The notes: generated from the sequence alone by a model not told the origin. DNA of 41,200 bases from JBBTQS01 sp964627055 (GCA_964627055.1 CAZVGV010000007.1:1-41200); one strand, 5' to 3'. Shown: positions 23,156 to 31,888, counted from the stretch's first letter. A program made the numbers and translations.

Positions 23156-23596
23156 GTGTCACACTACGCAACAGGTATACAGATAGCAAAGAGAGTGGGG
23201 TGGAGGCCCGCACGAGTGCTCTACGATTTGCCGCGCGTACATTCGGAGGGGATCGCTGCGATCGTGTATGACGCAACCAGGGCTCGGATGGTCGTTGTAT
23301 ATGATCCGGGGTTGCACCCAGAATCACTCGGGTGGACACAGCTTCTTCTACCACTTCCGAGCTACGGCGAAGAACCGGTAGTGATGCTGCGATGGGGCGT
23401 GAATTCACACCAAGAGATTGTGCCAGTCACATATTCCGACACGTCCATCCGACCTGGGCACGAGCTTGTCTGCGCACATGTCGTCGTAGACGTGGTGCCA
23501 GCAGATGAAGTGACGCGTCACCAACACTCCTTCTCGTGTACGAAGTGGCGAGATGGGGATCGAGTTCTTCTTCCGAGGCTCATCATTCAACGGTGA
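23156..23596 (+). CDS. Orphan 146-aa protein
   Basis: GTG 23156 is used because AAAGGAGG (23143-23150) is a near-perfect SD ending 5 bases before it; the alternative GTG at 23150 overlaps the SD. The protein is soluble with alternating strands, e.g. ARMVVVYDPGLHPE, PVVMLRWGV and HELVCAHVVVDVV, with His-rich HQHSF near the C-terminus. No known motif or membrane segment. It is a single-gene unit with its own strong promoter and terminator, and has GC-ending codons and higher GC than the neighbouring operons. I do not recognise the family. Confidence 0.75.
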   Translation: MSHYATGIQIAKRVGWRPARVLYDLPRVHSEGIAAIVYDATRARMVVVYDPGLHPESLGWTQLLLPLPSYGEEPVVMLRWGVNSHQEIVPVTYSDTSIRPGHELVCAHVVVDVVPADEVTRHQHSFSCTKWRDGDRVLLPRLIIQR

Positions 23597-23614
23597 CAAA
23601 CAACAACTGAGGTC

Positions 23615-23651
23615 CGTCGCGCACGTCTGTGTGCGGCGGGCTGTCTTTTTT
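23615..23651 (+). terminator. Terminator of the orphan gene
   Basis: An 11-bp stem with two wobble pairs (CCGTCGCGCAC at 23615-23625 with GTGTGCGGCGG at 23630-23640), then CTGTC and six Ts. The flanks ACAACTGAGG and CGGCTGT..CTTTTTT resemble those of the terminator at 32229. Confidence 0.88.
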
Positions 23652-23661
23652 ATTTGCTGCA

Positions 23662-23670
23662 TGGTATACT
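23662..23670 (+). promoter_or_regulatory. Extended -10 promoter of msrB
   Basis: TGGTATACT with TATACT at 23665-23670. No clear -35. The msrB ATG is 9 bases downstream, so the mRNA is probably leaderless or nearly so. Confidence 0.55.
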
Positions 23671-23679
23671 TGTATCTCT

Positions 23680-24072
23680 ATGATCGAAAAGACCGACGCG
23701 CAATGGCAAGCAGAACTCACCCCAGAGCAGTACCGCGTGTTGCGCGAAAAGGGGACCGAAGCGCCATTTACCGGTGAGTACGATGAACACTTCGAGCCTG
23801 GCACATATCAGTGTGCGGGGTGCGGTCGGACGATTTTTGCGTCCGATGCAAAGTTCAATTCGGGGTGTGGTTGGCCAGCATTCGATCGTTCGGTTGCATC
23901 AGACGCGGTGCAATTACAGGAAGATACATCACACGGCATGACGCGCGTGGAAGTACTCTGTCCGCATTGCGGCGGGCATCTCGGCCACGTCTTCAAGGAT
24001 GGGCCAACAGAGACTGGCGAGCGATTTTGTATTAATTCAGCAGCGCTCACATTCAAGAAGAAAGATTTGTAA
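23680..24072 (+). CDS. msrB: Peptide methionine-(R)-S-oxide reductase MsrB
   Basis: A 130-residue enzyme that repairs methionine-R-sulfoxide in proteins. Zinc is held by C45/C48 (CAGC) and C94/C97 (CPHC). The catalytic Cys is C117 in RFCINSAAL and a candidate resolving Cys is C63 in SGCGWPAF. The start at 23680 gives the standard N-terminus (MIEKTDAQWQAELTPEQY) and excludes sequence that would run into the upstream terminator. Cytoplasmic, no signal peptide. First gene of a tight operon with an ABC exporter (6-base gap) and an Nramp-like transporter. Confidence 0.96.
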   Translation: MIEKTDAQWQAELTPEQYRVLREKGTEAPFTGEYDEHFEPGTYQCAGCGRTIFASDAKFNSGCGWPAFDRSVASDAVQLQEDTSHGMTRVEVLCPHCGGHLGHVFKDGPTETGERFCINSAALTFKKKDL

Positions 24073-24078
24073 GTCCTT

Positions 24079-25842
24079 ATGTGGGAGATTTTGCGCTTGT
24101 TCTTTCCAGCATTTCGTAAGAGTCCGTGGTGGTCTACGGGGTATTTTGTTGCGGCAGTTGGTGCTCTTGTTGTCTCACTTGCCGCCCCATACCTTTTGGG
24201 TGTGATGATCGATCAACTTATTGTGGTAGCGCAGGGGGGTGTAGCACTCAATGTGCTCTGGCCTACCTTCGGACTGTGGATGGGTACTGGCTTGGTTGGC
24301 GCTGCGCTTGGTTCGTTTCGAGTGCTGTCACTCTGGACACTGATGAATGTACAGTATTTTGACTTGAATGTTACTATTCTTGGTCGAATTTTTTCCAAAG
24401 ATATCGCGTTGTTCACAAACAAGAAGAGTGGGGAAGTGAACCAGGTGTATGTGAGTGGTACCGAGGGGATGTGGAGTGTTAATTCTCGATGGTACGATGA
24501 GGTTCTTTTGGGTGCGGTTAGTTTTGTGGTTGTGTTGGGTATCGCTTTCTCTTTCAGTTGGCAGATGAGTGTGACTTTTCTTTTTGTGGTGCCATTCTAT
24601 GTGTTGTTGCTGTATCGGTTGTATGGCAAAGCGCACAAATGGAGTGACAAATCGCGTGACGCCTGGAACGCATCGTTTGGACTCATTGGTGATGTGCTGC
24701 AGAATATTTTTGCCGTGAAATTGTTTGCCCGTGAAATACATGAAGTGCAACGCATTGCACCTCTTCTTAAGAAGGCCCAGGGATTTCAGTTCAAACAAAA
24801 TCTTATTTGGTCAATCGCAGATTTTTTTGATGCTGACATGTTGGCACGTATTGCTGTTGGTGCTGTGGGGTTGCATCTTGTGCTTCAAGGGGTGATGAGT
24901 GTAGGTGTATTTCTGATGTTCATGTCGTATGTATCGTATCTTACGAATCCGATGCGGATGTTCGCGTATTCGGTTCGAGCGTTTCAGAAAGACGTCGGTC
25001 AGTATCGTGCATTGAAAGAGATACTCGACATGCCAGCACCGGTGCGAGCAGCGTCTGGAACATACAAGACTGCGAGTGTGCGGGGGGCATTAGCATTTAA
25101 GCATGTTTCATTTTCATACGATGGCACAAAAGAAGTGCTGCATCGTATTTCCTTCACCATTCAACCAGGTGAGCGTGTTGCGTTAGTGGGTCCGTCGGGT
25201 GCGGGAAAATCAACGATCGCGCAACTCCTGGCGCGCTTCTATGATCCAACATCAGGCGCGGTAACGCTTGATGGTACCGATGTGCGATCGTGGGACTACG
25301 AGAACTTCCGTTCACACTTCAGTGTCGTCTGGCAAGAAAATATGCTCTTCCACGAATCGCTGGAGTACAACGTACGCTACGGTGACTTGAAGGCAAAGAA
25401 AAGTGCAGTGCGCACGGCTATTGACCTCGCTTCTCTCACTGACTTTGTTGCATCTCAGAAAAATGGTCTGAAGACACTGGTAGGTGAACGCGGTGTGCAT
25501 CTCTCGGGTGGAGAGAAGCAGCGCGTGATGATTGCGCGTGCAGTTCTCAAGAACGCCAACATTGTCATCCTTGATGAAGCAACATCAGCACTTGATTCAA
25601 TCACAGAGCGCGCCATTCAGCAGAGTGTCTCTTCGCTCATCGAAGGGAAGACTGCAGTGATCATTGCACATCGTCTTTCGACGATTCGTGCAGTAGATCG
25701 GATTTTTGTAGTGAATAATGGTCGCATTGAGGCGCAGGGAACACACGATGAGCTCTTGAAGAGCTGCACACTGTATCGCTCCATGGTAGCATTACAATCA
25801 AATGGGCTGCTGCCTGACGCAGCGCCCAACAAAACCGTATGA
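24079..25842 (+). CDS. ABC transporter, fused membrane and ATPase domains (ABCB type)
   Basis: A 587-residue half-transporter. Six membrane helices lie in residues ~1-310. The nucleotide-binding domain has Walker A GPSGAGKST (371-379), a Q-loop (VVWQEN), signature LSGGEKQR (475-482), Walker B IVILDEATSALDS (495-507) and the switch His in IIAHRLST. Only one half is encoded, so it should work as a homodimer or with a partner elsewhere. ABCB-type exporters move lipids, peptides or drugs; the substrate cannot be read from the sequence. Its TGA overlaps the next ATG (ATGA), so it is coupled to the Nramp-like gene. Confidence 0.95.
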   Translation: MWEILRLFFPAFRKSPWWSTGYFVAAVGALVVSLAAPYLLGVMIDQLIVVAQGGVALNVLWPTFGLWMGTGLVGAALGSFRVLSLWTLMNVQYFDLNVTILGRIFSKDIALFTNKKSGEVNQVYVSGTEGMWSVNSRWYDEVLLGAVSFVVVLGIAFSFSWQMSVTFLFVVPFYVLLLYRLYGKAHKWSDKSRDAWNASFGLIGDVLQNIFAVKLFAREIHEVQRIAPLLKKAQGFQFKQNLIWSIADFFDADMLARIAVGAVGLHLVLQGVMSVGVFLMFMSYVSYLTNPMRMFAYSVRAFQKDVGQYRALKEILDMPAPVRAASGTYKTASVRGALAFKHVSFSYDGTKEVLHRISFTIQPGERVALVGPSGAGKSTIAQLLARFYDPTSGAVTLDGTDVRSWDYENFRSHFSVVWQENMLFHESLEYNVRYGDLKAKKSAVRTAIDLASLTDFVASQKNGLKTLVGERGVHLSGGEKQRVMIARAVLKNANIVILDEATSALDSITERAIQQSVSSLIEGKTAVIIAHRLSTIRAVDRIFVVNNGRIEAQGTHDELLKSCTLYRSMVALQSNGLLPDAAPNKTV

Positions 25843-27101
25843 GTCGCTTCAAGAAGTTCCTTCGCATTCTCGGACCAGGATTCATCACTGGCGCATCAGA
25901 CGATGATCCGTCAGGTATTGGTACCTATTCGCAGGCAGGTGCGCAATTTGGATTCTCCACGCTGTGGGTGGCACTCTTCACATTCCCGTTCATGACTGTG
26001 GTGCAGGAAATGTGCGGGCGCATCGGCATGGTGACTGGGAAGGGGCTTGCAGCGGTAATGCGCATCCATTATCCGAAGGCGATTTTGTATGGCTGTGTAT
26101 TCCTCCTAGTAGTTGCTAATAGTGTGAATATTGGTGCGGATTTGGGTGCCATGGCTTCTGCGGGTGAAATGGTATTTGGTATTCCATTTGTGTGGTGTCT
26201 CATTTTTTTTACGGTGTTGGTACTAGGATTGGTTATTTTTTTGACCTACAGCACGTACGCAAAAATTCTTAAGTGGCTCACGTTGGCACTTTTTGCATAT
26301 GTTGCTGTGGCATTTGCGGTAGAGGTGAACTGGGTGGACGTGCTGCAACATACCTTTGTGCCTCATATCACATGGTCCAAGGAATTTCTTATGATGCTTG
26401 TGGCACTCCTTGGAACAACGATTTCGCCGTATCTCTTTTTTTGGCAAGCGGATGAAGAAGTGGAGGAGGAGATAGCACAGCACAAGTTGCTTCCTGATAC
26501 GCAGCGTGCACCACGTGTTTCGAAGCGTGACATTATGTCTATGCGTTGGGACACCTTGATCGGTATGTTCTTCTCGAACCTTATTACGTTCTTTATTATC
26601 ACGGCGACTGCAGTGACGTTGCATGCACATGGAATTACGCAGATCGAGACAGCGGATCAGGCAGCGCGTGCACNNNNNNNNNNGCCGATTGCTGGAGAGC
26701 TTGCGACGTTGCTTTTTGCAATTGGTATCATCGGGACTGGTCTGCTTGCTGTTCCGGTATTAGCGGGGTCTGCGTCCTATGCCGTGTCTGAGACATTTGG
26801 GTGGCATGCAGGACTCGCGCGAACTTGGCGCCAAGCCGAAGGGTTTTATGGGGTGATCGTGCTCGCAACGCTTATCGGGTTACTCGTGAATTTCATTGGA
26901 ATCCCGCCATTTCGCATGCTGTACTACACGGCAATCTTCAATGGCATGGCGTCGCCGATCCTTATGGTGATGATTTTGCTCATCGCGAGCAACCGTAAGA
27001 TTATGAAATCTCACACAAATTCGCTGTTTTCAAATGTCCTGGGTTGGGTGATCTGTGTCTTCATGGGTGCATCGGCCATCGCCCTCTTGTATCTTTTGTA
27101 G
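25839..27101 (+). CDS. Nramp-related divalent metal transporter with altered metal-site motifs (contains gap)
   Basis: A polytopic protein of about 418-420 residues with some 11 membrane helices. The first-helix motif is DPSG (23-26) in place of DPGN of canonical Mn/Fe Nramps. The sixth helix has TTISPYLFFWQADEE where canonical proteins have an M-P-H motif. This places it among Nramp-related transporters, and substrate preference may differ (Mg or other ions), which is an inference. Ten Ns (26674) interrupt an otherwise continuous frame ahead of PIAGELATLLFAIG. Translationally coupled to the ABC gene; the operon with msrB could serve stress or metal homeostasis. Confidence 0.88.
   Translation: MSRFKKFLRILGPGFITGASDDDPSGIGTYSQAGAQFGFSTLWVALFTFPFMTVVQEMCGRIGMVTGKGLAAVMRIHYPKAILYGCVFLLVVANSVNIGADLGAMASAGEMVFGIPFVWCLIFFTVLVLGLVIFLTYSTYAKILKWLTLALFAYVAVAFAVEVNWVDVLQHTFVPHITWSKEFLMMLVALLGTTISPYLFFWQADEEVEEEIAQHKLLPDTQRAPRVSKRDIMSMRWDTLIGMFFSNLITFFIITATAVTLHAHGITQIETADQAARAXXXXPIAGELATLLFAIGIIGTGLLAVPVLAGSASYAVSETFGWHAGLARTWRQAEGFYGVIVLATLIGLLVNFIGIPPFRMLYYTAIFNGMASPILMVMILLIASNRKIMKSHTNSLFSNVLGWVICVFMGASAIALLYLL
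26674..26683. other. Assembly gap (10 N) in the Nramp-related gene
   Basis: The frame is kept across the Ns as four unknown residues between AARA and PIAG. In related proteins about two residues (Leu plus a charged one) stand here, so the true gap may be 4 bases rather than 10. Confidence 0.5.
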
Positions 27102-27115
27102 GAATTTGGTATAGT
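27087..27115 (+). promoter_or_regulatory. typA promoter
   Basis: TTGTAT (27087-27092), a 17-base spacer, TATAGT (27110-27115) with an extended TGG in front. It overlaps the end of the transporter gene. Start expected near 27122. Confidence 0.65.
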
Positions 27116-27128
27116 GCTGCCACTTGTG

Positions 27129-27148
27129 AGGCGCGAAAAGCGCCTTTT
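27129..27148 (+). terminator. Small hairpin with T-run in the typA leader
   Basis: AGGCGC (27129-27134) pairs with GCGCCT (27140-27145) around a GAAAA loop, then TTTT. It can end transcription from the transporter operon, and also forms a hairpin near the 5' end of the typA mRNA. Confidence 0.6.
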
Positions 27149-27163
27149 GTATATATCAATCGT

Positions 27164-28975
27164 ATGGCAGAAATTCGCAACGTCGCAATCATCGCACACG
27201 TCGACCACGGCAAGACTACACTTGTCGATGCATTGCTGCGTCAATCCAAGACCAAGCTCTCCAAGGAAAACGAGGATCGCGATCTCATCATGGACAACAA
27301 CGACCTCGAAAAGGAGCGTGGTATTACGATTTTCTCCAAGAACGCATCGGTACAGTGGAACGGTGCGAAGATCAATATTATCGACACCCCAGGTCACGCA
27401 GATTTCGGTGGTGAAGTAGAGCGTGTACTTACGATGGCCGATGGCTGTCTCTTGCTCGTCGATGCCAAGGAAGGTCCGATGCCTCAGACACGATTCGTAC
27501 TCAAGAAGGCGCTCAAGATGGGATTGCGCGTCGTGGTTGTTGTCAACAAGATCGACAAACCAGACGCTCGTATCAACTATGTGCTCGACAAGACACTCGA
27601 ACTCTTCCTCGAGCTTGGTGCAGATGATGCAACTGCTGACTTCCCAGTTGTGTACGCTTCTGCGAAGAATGGTAAGGCAGGACTTGAACCCAACCTTGAT
27701 GCGATGACAGACATCAGTCCGATCTTCGATGCGATTCTTACCCATGTTCCAGCTCCTGCGTGTGATGTTACCAAGCCACTCCAGATGCATATCACGATGG
27801 TGGCAGGTGACGTATACAAGGGTCGTATTGCAACAGGTCGCGTTATCAACGGCGTACTCAAGCTCAACCAGGATGTGATGCATATTAATCGCGAAGGTGC
27901 GATGAAGAAGCAGCGCATTGTTTCGCTCATGTCCTTCGAAGGTCTTCAGCGCGTGGATGTTACCGAAGCACAGGCAGGTGACATTGTTGCTATCGCTGGT
28001 ATTCCAGAGGTAACGATTGGTGAGACGCTCGCTGACGTGACCAACCCTATTGCACTTCCACTGTTGTCTATTGAAGAGCCTACGGTGAAGATGGTGTTCA
28101 TGGTGAACGACTCACCATTTGCTGGTAAGGAAGGTGAGTTCACCACTTCTCGACAGATTCGTGAGCGACTCTACCGTGAACTTGAGAACGACATGGCACT
28201 TCGCGTCGTGGATGGCGATGGGAATAACTGGATTGTTTCTGGTCGCGGTGAATTGCATCTCTCGATCCTTATCGAGCGCATGCGCCGCGAAGGGTATGAA
28301 TTCCAGGTATCGCGCCCACACGTAATTAACAAGACGATTGACGGTGTGAACATGACGCCATACGAGCAGGTCTTCGTAGAAACACCTGAAGCCTATGGTG
28401 GTTCGGTGATTCAGAAGCTTGGTAGTCGCTATGGAGAATTGCGTGAAATGCGCACAGAGAATGGTATTACCTTCCTTGAGTTCATCATTCCTACCCGTGG
28501 TCTCTTCGGGTACCGCACAGAATTCCTCACTGACACGCGAGGTCTCGGTATTATTAACACGGCATTTCATGCCTACCAGCCTGATCCAGGCAAGTGGCAC
28601 GAGCGTGAACAAGGATCGTTGGTAGCCCACGAAACAGGCACGACAACATTGCACGGTCTTGTTGGTGCTCAGGAGCGCGGTACGTTGTTCTATGGTCCTG
28701 GTGTTGCGGTGTACAAGGGTATGGTAGTGGGTCAGTATTCCCGTACCGATGATTTGCGCATTAACGTGTGCAAGATGAAGCAGCTCACCAACATGCGTTC
28801 GAAGGGTGATGGTGTTGCGGATAACTTCAAGACGCCACGCGAAATGAATCTCGAAGCAGCACTTGAATATATTGCGGACGACGAATGGGTAGAAGTTACC
28901 CCGAAGAATGTGCGCATCCGCAAGATCATTCTCGATGAAGGAGATGCTCGCCGCGCACAGCTCGGCATCAAGTAG
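27164..28975 (+). CDS. typA: Ribosome-associated GTPase TypA/BipA
   Basis: A 603-residue translational GTPase that acts on the ribosome under stress or cold. The start MAEIRNVAIIAHVDHGKTT at 27164 is standard; a longer frame from 27044 runs into the transporter gene. Motifs: G1 AHVDHGKTT, G2 RGITIF, G3 DTPGHADFGGEV, G4 NKIDKPDAR, G5 YASAKNGKAG. The EF-G-like domains III and V and the BipA-specific C-terminal domain follow (GRGELHLSILIERMRREGYE; RGLFGYRTEFLTDTRG). Length is typical. Own promoter; likely monocistronic or read into the small gene at 29014, 38 bases on. Confidence 0.97.
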   Translation: MAEIRNVAIIAHVDHGKTTLVDALLRQSKTKLSKENEDRDLIMDNNDLEKERGITIFSKNASVQWNGAKINIIDTPGHADFGGEVERVLTMADGCLLLVDAKEGPMPQTRFVLKKALKMGLRVVVVVNKIDKPDARINYVLDKTLELFLELGADDATADFPVVYASAKNGKAGLEPNLDAMTDISPIFDAILTHVPAPACDVTKPLQMHITMVAGDVYKGRIATGRVINGVLKLNQDVMHINREGAMKKQRIVSLMSFEGLQRVDVTEAQAGDIVAIAGIPEVTIGETLADVTNPIALPLLSIEEPTVKMVFMVNDSPFAGKEGEFTTSRQIRERLYRELENDMALRVVDGDGNNWIVSGRGELHLSILIERMRREGYEFQVSRPHVINKTIDGVNMTPYEQVFVETPEAYGGSVIQKLGSRYGELREMRTENGITFLEFIIPTRGLFGYRTEFLTDTRGLGIINTAFHAYQPDPGKWHEREQGSLVAHETGTTTLHGLVGAQERGTLFYGPGVAVYKGMVVGQYSRTDDLRINVCKMKQLTNMRSKGDGVADNFKTPREMNLEAALEYIADDEWVEVTPKNVRIRKIILDEGDARRAQLGIK

Positions 28976-28996
28976 TAGCACACCTGCGCGCAGTTC

Positions 28997-29005
28997 TGGT
29001 ATACT
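28997..29005 (+). promoter_or_regulatory. Extended -10 promoter
   Basis: TGGTATACT (TATACT at 29000-29005), 8 bases before the ATG at 29014. A leaderless mRNA is expected. Confidence 0.6.
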
Positions 29006-29013
29006 AGGTCTAT

Positions 29014-29538
29014 ATGGAGGACCAAGAACTGCTCGATCCTACCGCTGAAGAATCTGTTCGCGATCAGGCGATCATTCAGTGGGATATTCCTGAGTACCAC
29101 AAATACGAACACGGTCGCATGTGGTATTTCATTGTGACTGTGGTAGTGCTCGCTACCATTGGGTATGCGTTGTATGTACATAATTACGTGCTTGCTGTAC
29201 TCACGGTATTGCTCGTAGCTATCGTGGTGATGCATGAAATTCGCGATCCCAAGACGATTCGGTTCGGCCTCACGTCACACGGACTTTTTCTAGATGAACG
29301 TGTTGTGCCGTACACTCGGTTGAGTCGATTTTGGGTAGTGGAAGGAGTCGACACTACATCACCGGCATTTCTTTATTTCGATTTTCGAGGTGCTCTACGT
29401 CCGCGGTTTGCTGTACCTATTGCTGCAGACTCTGTAGACGACGTACGAGAGGTGCTCACAGAGTTCGTCCCCGAGGACGAAAATGAAGACTATCACGTCC
29501 CATTTACCGATCGGTTCAGTCGCTGGATTGGAATCTAA
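29014..29538 (+). CDS. Small membrane protein with two helices, unknown function
   Basis: A 174-residue protein. The acidic N-terminus leads to WDIPEYHKYEHGRMWY, then two membrane segments (about 37-53 and 56-72) and a soluble C-terminal domain of about 100 residues with a PH-like or split-barrel look (SHGLFLDERVVPYTRLSRFW, FDFRGALRPRFAVPI). The layout is like small membrane proteins often annotated as hypothetical in CPR genomes. The start codon is 8 bases after an extended -10, so translation is probably leaderless. No enzyme motif. Ends at a bidirectional terminator. Confidence 0.75.
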   Translation: MEDQELLDPTAEESVRDQAIIQWDIPEYHKYEHGRMWYFIVTVVVLATIGYALYVHNYVLAVLTVLLVAIVVMHEIRDPKTIRFGLTSHGLFLDERVVPYTRLSRFWVVEGVDTTSPAFLYFDFRGALRPRFAVPIAADSVDDVREVLTEFVPEDENEDYHVPFTDRFSRWIGI

Positions 29539-29543
29539 TGACC

Positions 29544-29587
29544 AAAAAACAAACACCCAGGGCATCTCTGCCTGGGTGTTTGTTTTT
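29544..29587. terminator. Bidirectional terminator
   Basis: CAAACACCCAGG (29550-29561) pairs with CCTGGGTGTTTG (29571-29582), with A6 before and T5 after. Serves the membrane protein gene (plus) and tRNA-Arg (minus). Confidence 0.92.
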
Positions 29588-29598
29588 GTAACGAAGTG

Positions 29599-29670
29599 TG
29601 CTCTCGCTAAGAATCGAACTTAGATTACTAGCTCCGCAAGCTAGTGTCCTATCCATTGAACGACGAGAGC
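29599..29670 (-). tRNA. tRNA-Arg(GCG)
   Basis: On minus: acceptor GCTCTCG/CGAGAGC (7 bp), D loop with AATGGAT, anticodon stem CTAGC/GCTAG around loop TTGCGGA giving anticodon GCG (Arg CGC/CGU), T arm TAAGTTCGATTCTTA. CCA not encoded. Confidence 0.92.
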
Positions 29671-29689
29671 CATAAAGTGCTACGGGGGG

Positions 29690-29718
29690 AGTATACCGAT
29701 AGATCGTTCCATAGTCAA
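29690..29718 (-). promoter_or_regulatory. tRNA-Arg promoter
   Basis: On minus: TTGACT (29718-29713), a 17-base spacer, TATACT (29695-29690). Start about 12 bases before the tRNA. Confidence 0.8.
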
Positions 29719-29741
29719 TACCTCTGCCAGTAGGGTAGAAT
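29712..29741 (+). promoter_or_regulatory. recG promoter
   Basis: TAGTCA (29712-29717), an 18-base spacer, TAGAAT (29736-29741). The ATG is 8 bases after the -10, so leaderless. The -35 overlaps that of the divergent tRNA-Arg promoter. Confidence 0.55.
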
Positions 29742-29749
29742 ACCCTGGT

Positions 29750-31816
29750 ATGGCAGGAATGAATCTACTCCAAACACCCCTTACGGCCCTGCGCGGCGTG
29801 AGTGATGTGCTTGCCAAACGTCTCGCGCTCCTCGAGCTTACTACGGCTGAGGAGCTCTTGTGGCATATTCCATTTCGGTACGACGACTTTCAAAAAATTG
29901 TGACCATACGCGAGCTGGCAGATGGCATGACAGCAACGGTACAGGGGGTTGTGAGCATGATCACTAATCGTCGATCGTGGCGTACACGTAAGATGGTGAC
30001 AGAAATGATAGTGGATGATGGAACAGGGACAGTGCGCGCGATGTGGTTCAATCAGCCGTTCATTGGGAAGACACTCAAGCAAGGGGATACGATTGCACTT
30101 GCGGGGGAGGTAAAGCTTGATGGTATTGGGTTACTCTTCAGCAGTGCGCAGTATGAGCGACTAGCAACGCCAAATGCTCCTCGGACACACACAGGACGAC
30201 TTGTGCCGGTATACTCCACGACCGCAGGGCTTACCGTGCGTCATATCCGTGCGTTGGTGGCGCAAGTTCTGCCCCTGTGTGCGCAGATTCGAGACTGGTT
30301 GCCCACAGCGCAGCGAACAGAAGCTGATGTACTTCCCCTTGGGCAGGCGTTGCATCTGTTGCATGCACCAGAATCCTATGAAGATATCGCCCGTGCACGA
30401 CGACGTATTGCACTCGAGGAGATCACTCCAATGTTAGTTGTGTCTGCAGGTGCTCGAGCGACACGCAAAAAGAGTGCGGCCCCAGTATTCCATTTTTTTG
30501 AGCACGAGATGCAGCGGTTTGTGGGCAATTTGCCTTTCACTCTTACGGATGATCAGAAAAAAGTGATTTGGAAAATGATTCAGGATACCGCACAGTCTCA
30601 TCCTATGCGACGGCTCATTCAGGGTGATGTGGGATCAGGTAAGACCGCAGTAGCTGCGGCTGCAGCATGGCATGCAACCCTCAATCACAATCAAACGCTC
30701 ATGATGGTGCCGACCGAAGTACTTGCTGAGCAACATGCACGCACGCTCACCAAGCTCTTTGATGGATTGCCAGTGCGTATCGCATTGCTTACTGGCAGTA
30801 CCAAGCAAAAACAAAAGATCAAACAAGATATTGCAAATGGTGAGTATGAGCTGGTGGTGGGAACGCATGCACTTATCGAGGAGGATCTGGTGGTACCTGG
30901 GCTTGGGCTTGTGATTGTTGATGAGCAGCATCGATTCGGAGTACGCCAGCGTCAGGCTCTCTTGGACCGCGGGAGTCGCACCGGTAGCGCGCACTTTTTG
31001 TCGCTGACTGCTACGCCGATTCCGCGCACGTATGCATTGATGCTCTATGGAGACCTGGATATAGCAACGATGCATGGCAAGCCAGCGGGCCGCAAACCGA
31101 TTAAGACGCATGTAATCCCGGACAGTACCAAGCGTCAGCAGATGTATGCATTTCTTCGTCGTGAAATGACGGCAGGTCGTCAGGTATTCGTGTTGTGTCC
31201 TGCAATTGATGCTGCAGATACTTCGGGAATGAAGTCGGTGACGCAGGAGTGGGAGAAATTGCATGTCGAAGTTTTTCCAGATGTACCAATGGGGCTCTTG
31301 CATGGCAAGTTGAAGGCAAAGGAAAAACAAGAAGTCATGCGAGCATTTGCTGCACGCGAAACCATGCTTTTGGTTACCACAACAGTCATTGAGGTTGGAG
31401 TTGATGTTCCGAATGCAAGTTGCATCGTTATTGAAGAAGCGCATCGTTTTGGCCTTGCACAACTACACCAGCTTCGTGGGCGAGTGGGTCGTGGTGAGGC
31501 GCAATCCTATTGTTTTGTTTCGAGTGAAAAGGCTTCCATGGCAGCACGTGAACGTCTTGAGTTTTTTGCTGGGTGTACTGATGGATTTGAGCTCGCACAG
31601 TATGATCTAGAAACGCGTGGTCCAGGAGATCTTTTCGGTGAGATACAATCAGGAGAAAGCACCTTCTCTGTGGCATCGGTTGCAGATACTCCGCTTATGG
31701 AGCGCGCTGCAGCGATTGCACAAGGACTTGTTGGCGAGAGTGGGGAAGTGGAGAAGGTGTTGGATCAGATGTGGTTTGGTCGCAAACGTGCTATTCGTGC
31801 GGCACATCTCGAGTAG
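29750..31816 (+). CDS. recG: ATP-dependent DNA helicase RecG
   Basis: A 688-residue branch-migration helicase that remodels stalled replication forks and recombination junctions. The N-terminal wedge has the OB fold (ATVQGVVSMITNRRSW). Helicase motifs: motif I GDVGSGKT (292-299), motif Ia in PTEVLAEQHA, motif II DEQH (391-394), motif III LTATPIPRT, motif V ATTTVIEVGVDVP-type, motif VI QLRGRVGRG, then the RecG C-terminal region with DLETRGPGDLFGE. Length and order are standard. The start directly after a -10 element (8 bases) suggests a leaderless mRNA. Two bases after its stop the next promoter begins. Confidence 0.97.
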   Translation: MAGMNLLQTPLTALRGVSDVLAKRLALLELTTAEELLWHIPFRYDDFQKIVTIRELADGMTATVQGVVSMITNRRSWRTRKMVTEMIVDDGTGTVRAMWFNQPFIGKTLKQGDTIALAGEVKLDGIGLLFSSAQYERLATPNAPRTHTGRLVPVYSTTAGLTVRHIRALVAQVLPLCAQIRDWLPTAQRTEADVLPLGQALHLLHAPESYEDIARARRRIALEEITPMLVVSAGARATRKKSAAPVFHFFEHEMQRFVGNLPFTLTDDQKKVIWKMIQDTAQSHPMRRLIQGDVGSGKTAVAAAAAWHATLNHNQTLMMVPTEVLAEQHARTLTKLFDGLPVRIALLTGSTKQKQKIKQDIANGEYELVVGTHALIEEDLVVPGLGLVIVDEQHRFGVRQRQALLDRGSRTGSAHFLSLTATPIPRTYALMLYGDLDIATMHGKPAGRKPIKTHVIPDSTKRQQMYAFLRREMTAGRQVFVLCPAIDAADTSGMKSVTQEWEKLHVEVFPDVPMGLLHGKLKAKEKQEVMRAFAARETMLLVTTTVIEVGVDVPNASCIVIEEAHRFGLAQLHQLRGRVGRGEAQSYCFVSSEKASMAARERLEFFAGCTDGFELAQYDLETRGPGDLFGEIQSGESTFSVASVADTPLMERAAAIAQGLVGESGEVEKVLDQMWFGRKRAIRAAHLE

Positions 31817-31818
31817 CA

Positions 31819-31847
31819 TTGACAATCGTAGTGTGAGCGTGTATACT
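31819..31847 (+). promoter_or_regulatory. Near-consensus promoter of the zinc-finger-like gene
   Basis: TTGACA (31819-31824), a 17-base spacer, TATACT (31842-31847). The strongest promoter match in the window. Start expected near 31854. Confidence 0.88.
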
Positions 31848-31854
31848 GCGATGC

Positions 31855-31874
31855 AACGCGCAATCGTGTGCGTT
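31855..31874 (+). promoter_or_regulatory. 5'-terminal mRNA hairpin before the SD
   Basis: AACGCGCA (31855-31862) pairs with TGTGCGTT (31867-31874) around ATCG, with one wobble, starting at the predicted transcript end. The SD GGAGGA (31876-31881) follows two bases later. Confidence 0.6.
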
Positions 31875-31888
31875 TGGAGGAATTGACC

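Noticed and set aside
18362..25842. UGA recoding to glycine as in some CPR lineages
   Set aside because: TGA works as a stop in ATGA overlaps at 18362 and 25839 and in other genes, and no gene is broken by in-frame TGA.
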